Source: Actinomycetota bacterium (GTDB lineage: Bacteria > Actinomycetota > Acidimicrobiia > IMCC26256 > PALSA-555). Taken from it: DNA of 64,000 nt. Where the stretch lies: NCBI GenBank assembly GCA_003140175.1, contig PLJD01000112.1, forward strand, positions 14,532-78,531. The letters are read 5' to 3'. Of the stretch, positions 60,252 to 64,000 are shown piece by piece; the first letter of the stretch is position 1; every line of letters starts with the position of its first letter. Position numbers and translations under genes: made by a program. A model generated the notes under the pieces. The model was given only the letters and a program-made list of their open reading frames with translations, was not told the origin of the DNA and made no database searches.

Positions 60252-61592
60252 ATGAGTTCGCTGAACGACACGATGCGCGAGGCCGGGGGCGGCTGGCGCC
60301 AATCACGAGCCCGGGTAGGCCATGGGCTGGCCGCGGTCGCGGTCACCGTAGGGTCCGTGGCGCTGGCCGGTCCCGCGCTCGCCGCCACAACAGGGTCGTC
60401 ACCGAGTGGTTCGGGCAGCGAGGTCGGGCTCAACGTCGGCTCGATCGCGGCGAACATCGACCCGGCTGTCGTCGACGTCAACACAACACTGGCTCAGGGT
60501 GCCGCCGCAGGGACGGGGATGGTGATCAGCTCCTCGGGTGAGGTGTTGACGAACAACCACGTGATCAACGGGGCGACCAGCATCAGCGTCACCATCTCCG
60601 GTGGCAAGGCCTACCAGGGCAAGGTCGTGGGATACGACGCCACGGACGACATTGCGGTGCTGCAGCTCCAAGGTGCCCCGAAGCTCCCCACCGCTAGCAC
60701 CAGCACCTCCCAGCCCTCGGTTGGCGATCCGGTCGTGGCGATCGGAAATGCCCTCGGCCGTGGTGGTACCCCCGCCACCGCGCAGGGTTCAGTCACCGCG
60801 CTGAACCAAACGATCACGGCGACCGACGACGACGGCTCGAACCCCGAGACACTCAACGGAGTGATCCAGATGGACGCGAATATCCAGCCCGGTGACTCCG
60901 GTGGCCCGCTCGTCAACGCCAACGGTCAGGTCATCGGAATGGACAGCGCCGGTTCGCAAGGCCAGCAGACGTCATTTGGGACCGAGCCATCGGGCTCGGG
61001 TTCTGGTTCTGGGTTCGGCACCGATCCGGGTTCTGGTTCTGCGTTTGGCACGGACCCGGGTTCTGGTTCTGGGTTTGGCACGGACCCGGGGTCCGGCTCC
61101 GGCTCCGGCTCTGGCTCTGGCTCCGGCTCCGGCTCCGGCTCGAACTCTGCCCCGGGTTCTGGCTCGACAGTCGGGTTCGCGATCCCGATCCAGAGCGCGC
61201 TCACCATCGCGCACCAGATCGAGTCGGGGACCTCCAATGGCGAGGTCAACACAGGGTCACGGGCGATCCTCGGCGTCGAGGTTCAAGCCACGAACAACCA
61301 GTCTGGCTCCGCGGACCAGGGCGGGCTCGGGGACCAGAGCGGGTCCGGGGGCCAATCCACCTCGGGTGTCCAGATCAGTGGCGTCGAGTCCGGAACCTCA
61401 GCCGCATCGGCTGGTCTCACGGCAGGTGACGTGATCGTCTCGATCAACGGGAACTCCGTCCAATCAACATCGGACGTCAGCGCTGCGCTCGCCAACCACA
61501 AGCCTGGCGACAAGGTGCAGGTCGGCTGGATCGACACCTCGGGTCAGCAGCAGCAGGCCAGCGTCGCGCTCGTGGCCGGGCCTCCCACCTGA
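60252..61592 (+). CDS. HtrA/DegP-like serine protease with PDZ domain and Gly-Ser insertion
   Basis: 446-residue exported protease. Signal/anchor helix near residues 24-45 ([22 protein letters not shown]). The trypsin-like triad is His103 in TNNHVI, Asp133 in TDDIAVL and Ser216 in QPGDSGGP. Between [10 protein letters not shown] and STVGFAIPI, where HtrA proteases normally have only a short connection, lies an about 70-residue Gly-Ser and Gly-Thr-Asp-Pro repeat. A C-terminal PDZ domain ([32 protein letters not shown]) follows. AGGAGGG precedes the ATG at 60252. Surface proteolysis of damaged or specific proteins is expected. Confidence 0.9.
   Translation: MSSLNDTMREAGGGWRQSRARVGHGLAAVAVTVGSVALAGPALAATTGSSPSGSGSEVGLNVGSIAANIDPAVVDVNTTLAQGAAAGTGMVISSSGEVLTNNHVINGATSISVTISGGKAYQGKVVGYDATDDIAVLQLQGAPKLPTASTSTSQPSVGDPVVAIGNALGRGGTPATAQGSVTALNQTITATDDDGSNPETLNGVIQMDANIQPGDSGGPLVNANGQVIGMDSAGSQGQQTSFGTEPSGSGSGSGFGTDPGSGSAFGTDPGSGSGFGTDPGSGSGSGSGSGSGSGSGSNSAPGSGSTVGFAIPIQSALTIAHQIESGTSNGEVNTGSRAILGVEVQATNNQSGSADQGGLGDQSGSGGQSTSGVQISGVESGTSAASAGLTAGDVIVSINGNSVQSTSDVSAALANHKPGDKVQVGWIDTSGQQQQASVALVAGPPT
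60985..61155. repeat. tandem coding repeats in the HtrA-type gene
   Basis: Three related about 36-bp units (GGTTCTGGTTCTGGG with GGCACGGACCC) are followed by short GGCTCC repeats, encoding the Gly-Ser insertion. Repeat number is likely polymorphic. Confidence 0.8.
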
Positions 61593-61645
61593 TCTGCTGA
61601 GGCTCCGCCGGCGAATGGAACGGTCCAGCGAATCAGGGTTGAGGT

Positions 61646-61672
61646 GACTCGCGGTCTACGAGATCGCAAGTC
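61646..61672. repeat. 27-nt palindromic repeat, copy 13
   Basis: Arms GACTCGCGGTC and GATCGCAAGTC around loop TACGA, 54 nt after the protease stop, between convergent genes. Confidence 0.8.
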
Positions 61673-61759
61673 AGCGGAGTAGTCATCGTCGATCTCTGCA
61701 CCGGCCAGCGGCGAAGGTTGACACGCCGGCTGCTTTCTCCCGACGGAGCGCCTACGGCG

Positions 61760-61936
61760 CTAGCGACGCCGCGGCAGCAGGGCACCGATGAGCCAGAAGA
61801 GCGGGATGAAGAGCCCGATTATGAACATGACCCAGTGGCCCTTGCGCAGGGACAGGATGCCGAGCGTGATGAGCAGAACGAAATAGATCACTCCAAGAAG
61901 GAACGCTCCACCGCTAGCTGCGAGGGTGATCGGCAT
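61760..61936 (-). CDS. small two-helix membrane protein
   Basis: 58-residue protein, too short for usual gene calls: LAASGGAFLLGVIYFVLLITLGILSL (first helix), a basic hinge RKGHWVM, then FIIGLFIPLFWLIGALLP (second helix) and a basic tail PRRR. GGAGGTC precedes the ATG at 61936 by 8 nt. It resembles other one- or two-helix actinobacterial membrane proteins with a phospholipase D-nuclease N-like layout, but no function is assigned. Confidence 0.72.
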   Translation of the reverse strand: MPITLAASGGAFLLGVIYFVLLITLGILSLRKGHWVMFIIGLFIPLFWLIGALLPRRR

Positions 61937-62125
61937 GCGAGGGACCTCCGGGGCGGGATGCGACGTGACCGCAAATTAGCCAGCGCGGATGCCCCGAGAG
62001 ACCTGCACGGACCCGACCACTATCGAGCGATCATGCCCTCGGTTACGCCCCACACCGGGCGCGACCTGGCGGGTAGTAGGTCGGCGTCCTCCTGGGCGGG
62101 GTAGGGCCGTCTGCGGTGCGGATCT

Positions 62126-62152
62126 GCCACGCGGTTTCGGGGACCGCGAGTC
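62126..62152. repeat. 27-nt palindromic repeat, copy 14
   Basis: Left arm GCCACGCGGTT, loop TCGGG, right arm GACCGCGAGTC; 37 nt past the aldo/keto reductase stop. Confidence 0.75.
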
Positions 62153-62188
62153 AGTGTCGCATCGCACCGAACCCGGGCCTGCAAGAAA

Positions 62189-63169
62189 CTAGAAGTGACC
62201 GAGCGCCGGGTGAGGAACGTACGGTTCCTCGAGTCCCTTGACCTCCTCATCCGTCAACGTCAGCTCTTCGGCGGCCAGGGCATCAGCCAAGTGGCTGGGT
62301 TTCGTCGCGCCCACGATCGGTGCTGTCACGCCGGGCCGTTGCAATAGCCAGGCGAGCGCGATCTGAGCGGCTGGAACGTCGCGCTCCGCAGCGACTTCGG
62401 CGACACGTTCGACCACGTCGAAATCGGTCGGCTGGCTGTAGAGGTAGTCGGTGAACCCGTCGGTCTCCGAGCGCGTCGTGCGCTTGTCGCCGTCGCGACT
62501 TCGGTTGCCGGCCAGCACACCGCGAGCGAGCGGGCTCCACGGGATTACACCGACCCCTTGGTCTACGCATTGGGGAATCATCTCGCGCTCTTCTTCGCGA
62601 TAGATGAGGTTGTAGTGGTTTTGCATTGCCACGAACCTTGTCCAGTCGTTCTGCTCAGCGACGTGCTGCGCCTTGGCGAACTGCCAAGCGAACATGCTGC
62701 TCGCGCCGATGTAGCGTGCTTTCCCGGCTCGCACCACGTCGTGCAAGGCCTCCATGGTCTCCTCGATCGGGGTGTGGTCGTCCCAGCGGTGAATTTGGTA
62801 TAGGTCGACATAGTCCATCTCGAGGCGACGTAGCGAAGCGTCGATGGCCGAGAGGATGTGCTTTCGGGAGAGGCCGCGGCCATTTTCGCCGGGAGTCATC
62901 GGCATGTAGACCTTGGTGGCGATTACGGCTTCGTCGCGGCTCAGGAGCTTGTCCACGAGTCGGCCCGTCGCCACCTCGCTGGCCCCGCCCGAGTATGTGT
63001 CGGCAGTGTCGAAGAAGGTGACACCGCCCTCGACAGCGGCCTTGACAATCGGCTCGGCTGCGTCCTCGTCAAGTACCCAGGGACGCTCGCTCTCGTTCCC
63101 AAAGCTCATCATGCCGAGGCACACTCTCGACACGCTGACGCCCGTCTTACCCAGGTTCGTGTATCTCAT
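62189..63169 (-). CDS. aldo/keto reductase
   Basis: 326-residue NADPH-dependent oxidoreductase of the AKR superfamily. Catalytic residues are visible: Asp and Tyr in FFDTADTYSGGASE, Lys in VIATKVYM and His in DLYQIHRWDDHTP. VIPWSPLARGVLAGN and APIVGATKPSHLADAL (cofactor pyrophosphate region) complete the pattern. The first residues MRYTNLGKTGVSVSRVCLGMMSFG are typical. It reduces aldehydes or ketones. ATG at 63169; it is transcribed alone. Confidence 0.93.
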   Translation of the reverse strand: MRYTNLGKTGVSVSRVCLGMMSFGNESERPWVLDEDAAEPIVKAAVEGGVTFFDTADTYSGGASEVATGRLVDKLLSRDEAVIATKVYMPMTPGENGRGLSRKHILSAIDASLRRLEMDYVDLYQIHRWDDHTPIEETMEALHDVVRAGKARYIGASSMFAWQFAKAQHVAEQNDWTRFVAMQNHYNLIYREEEREMIPQCVDQGVGVIPWSPLARGVLAGNRSRDGDKRTTRSETDGFTDYLYSQPTDFDVVERVAEVAAERDVPAAQIALAWLLQRPGVTAPIVGATKPSHLADALAAEELTLTDEEVKGLEEPYVPHPALGHF

Positions 63170-63500
63170 CGCCTCACCTCACTCGTGGTCGCGGCGACCC
63201 TACTGGGCATGGGCGGCGATACCGCGAGCGAGATTTCAAGGTCACCCGTGAGGTGCTTCGGGGTGTCGGGACCTCTACCTACGACAGGACCCGACCCGCG
63301 GCCTGACGATTGTCCTCGATCATTAAATGAGAGCCACCGGCGCTGCCTCGCGGTTTCGGACCGCGAGTCACCAAGATGGCGAGCCGAGCCCATGTCTGTC
63401 GTCGGGACACGAGCGGCACGAAGCTGCTCGGGGTCGCGGCAGCCGAGCACGAGTTCGAGGTTGCCGCCCAAAAACCCATCGTCGCCAACGGGTCGGCGAG
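63170..63500. other. intergenic stretch with one repeat copy
   Basis: About 330 bp between the aldo/keto reductase start and the stop of the partial hydrolase. It holds copy 15 of the repeat and, presumably, the reductase promoter. No gene supported. Confidence 0.5.
63345..63369. repeat. palindromic repeat, copy 15 (25 nt)
   Basis: Arms GCCTCGCGGTT and GACCGCGAGTC around a 3-nt loop TCG; 2 nt shorter than the norm. Confidence 0.75.
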
Positions 63501-64000
63501 TCAGCCAGTCTGCATGCTGGCGACCCCGGCGACGGTGGCATCCCGAGACAGGCGGGCGAGCGCCTCCCGTTTGCCTTTCAGGTAGCGGTCGAGGAAGTCG
63601 GTGACTGATGCCACCACGACCGGTTCCCACGGCGGGGCCGGTTCCGCCGCGGTGGTGGCCTGACGGAACGACGTGTGGGGCGCCCCGTGGAGGGTCACGA
63701 AGTACTTGGGGCTGGGCGCGTCGGCGAAGATCCGTTGGCTGCTCGCATAGGGGATCGTCTGGTCCGCGTCGCCATGGAGGAGGAGCAGCGGGAGCGGCCG
63801 GCCTGTGAAGAACGTGCCAGTGCCGAAGGGCAGCTCGATCCCGTCGATCGATACGACGGCCCGTATGCGTGGGTCGGCGCAGCAGCTGTTCACCGCAACG
63901 CCAAGGGTCGTGATAGCCCCGAGCGAGTGACCGACGACTGCGACGTGCCTCGGGTCGATCGTGCCTCGGAAATGACTCGCCCGGTCACGGTTGAGGCGCA
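63501..64000 (-). CDS. alpha/beta hydrolase, 5' end outside the window
   Basis: Partial protein (at least 165 residues) reading in from the right edge. The nucleophile elbow is VVGHSLGAIT at the edge, followed by PRIRAVVSIDG, LLLLHGDADQTIPYASSQRIF (acid loop, Asp) and FVTLHGAPHTSF (catalytic His). It resembles polyester/PETase-like and dienelactone hydrolases. A GTG at 63893 is internal and not the true start. Esterase or lipase activity is expected; the first part, including any signal peptide, is missing. Confidence 0.85.
   Translation of the reverse strand, partial: RLNRDRASHFRGTIDPRHVAVVGHSLGAITTLGVAVNSCCADPRIRAVVSIDGIELPFGTGTFFTGRPLPLLLLHGDADQTIPYASSQRIFADAPSPKYFVTLHGAPHTSFRQATTAAEPAPPWEPVVVASVTDFLDRYLKGKREALARLSRDATVAGVASMQTG

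Noticed and set aside
26953..61672. The palindromes simply as intrinsic terminators
   Set aside because: Several lie between divergent starts (9402, 58337), none has a T-run, and sequence of the arms is conserved far beyond what a terminator needs.
25360..63369. The recurring palindromes as a CRISPR array
   Set aside because: Copies are kilobases apart, lie between genes, are themselves palindromic with variable loops, and there are no regular spacers or cas genes.
1..64000. tRNA, rRNA, insertion sequences, attachment sites or replication origin
   Set aside because: No cloverleaf-like or rRNA sequence, transposase or integrase gene, or dnaA-box cluster was recognised by eye; short RNAs could still be missed without a computed search.

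Overview
The window is high-GC, gene-dense chromosomal DNA. Two-transmembrane small proteins, DUF2510 and DUF3995 proteins, a SARP/BTAD regulator, a PknB-type kinase, GTG/TTG starts and leaderless promoters all point to an Actinomycetota member. Several families (tandem M24 proteins, NIPSNAP-like, CrtA-like, GrdB-type selenoprotein) fit Acidimicrobiia or related uncultured soil lineages, but the class is an inference. No rRNA, tRNA, CRISPR array, prophage or insertion sequence was seen.

Layout. 0-10.6 kb: small membrane proteins, glutamate decarboxylase (gadB), a YHYH protein, an acyl-CoA ligase, a zinc-free MDR oxidoreductase and a two-gene membrane operon. 10.6-20.3 kb: a compact catabolic block with an N-acyl-D-amino-acid deacylase, an amidohydrolase-2 protein, two overlapping M24 proteins (the second without most metal ligands), TetR, aldehyde dehydrogenase, two divergent SDRs and a HiPIP-like four-cysteine protein. 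20.6-23.5 kb: a serine hydrolase and an amidase. 23.6-26.9 kb: a SARP regulator preceded by an 11-bp-periodic direct-repeat operator, two small proteins, a second copy of that operator followed by a strong hairpin, and a membrane Ser/Thr kinase with a possible 10-residue leader peptide. 27.2-38.4 kb: methyltransferase, MafI-like orphan immunity protein, MDR, permuted NlpC/P60 enzyme, orphan ABC binding protein, secreted zinc protease, DUF2510 membrane protein, ABM protein and a CrtA-like protein. 38.5-43.4 kb: apolipoprotein N-acyltransferase (lnt), a membrane-anchored alpha/beta hydrolase and an MFS transporter. 43.8-54.8 kb: mixed small genes, a frameshifted SRPBCC gene, a frameshifted VOC gene, Zn-ADH, PhyH dioxygenase, pyrophosphatase, a collagen-like secreted protein, a HIT protein and a ParB-like protein. 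54.8-64 kb: stand-alone LigD-type polymerase, a tiny HTH protein, a selenoprotein read through an in-frame TGA, a secreted propeller-like protein, a cobalt nitrile hydratase operon, an HtrA-type protease, an aldo/keto reductase and a truncated alpha/beta hydrolase.

Two signals stand out. First, a dispersed REP-like palindrome of about 27 nt (arms near GACTCGCGGTT and AACCGCGAGTC, 5-nt loop) occurs at least 15 times, plus several decayed copies. It is almost always intergenic and is absent from the 9.5-20.5 kb catabolic block. Second, the gene at 56297..57151 (minus) contains an in-frame TGA exactly where glycine/sarcosine/D-proline-reductase selenoprotein B relatives carry selenocysteine, followed by a plausible bacterial SECIS hairpin. 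The shared SARP operator pair is a third strong regulatory signal.
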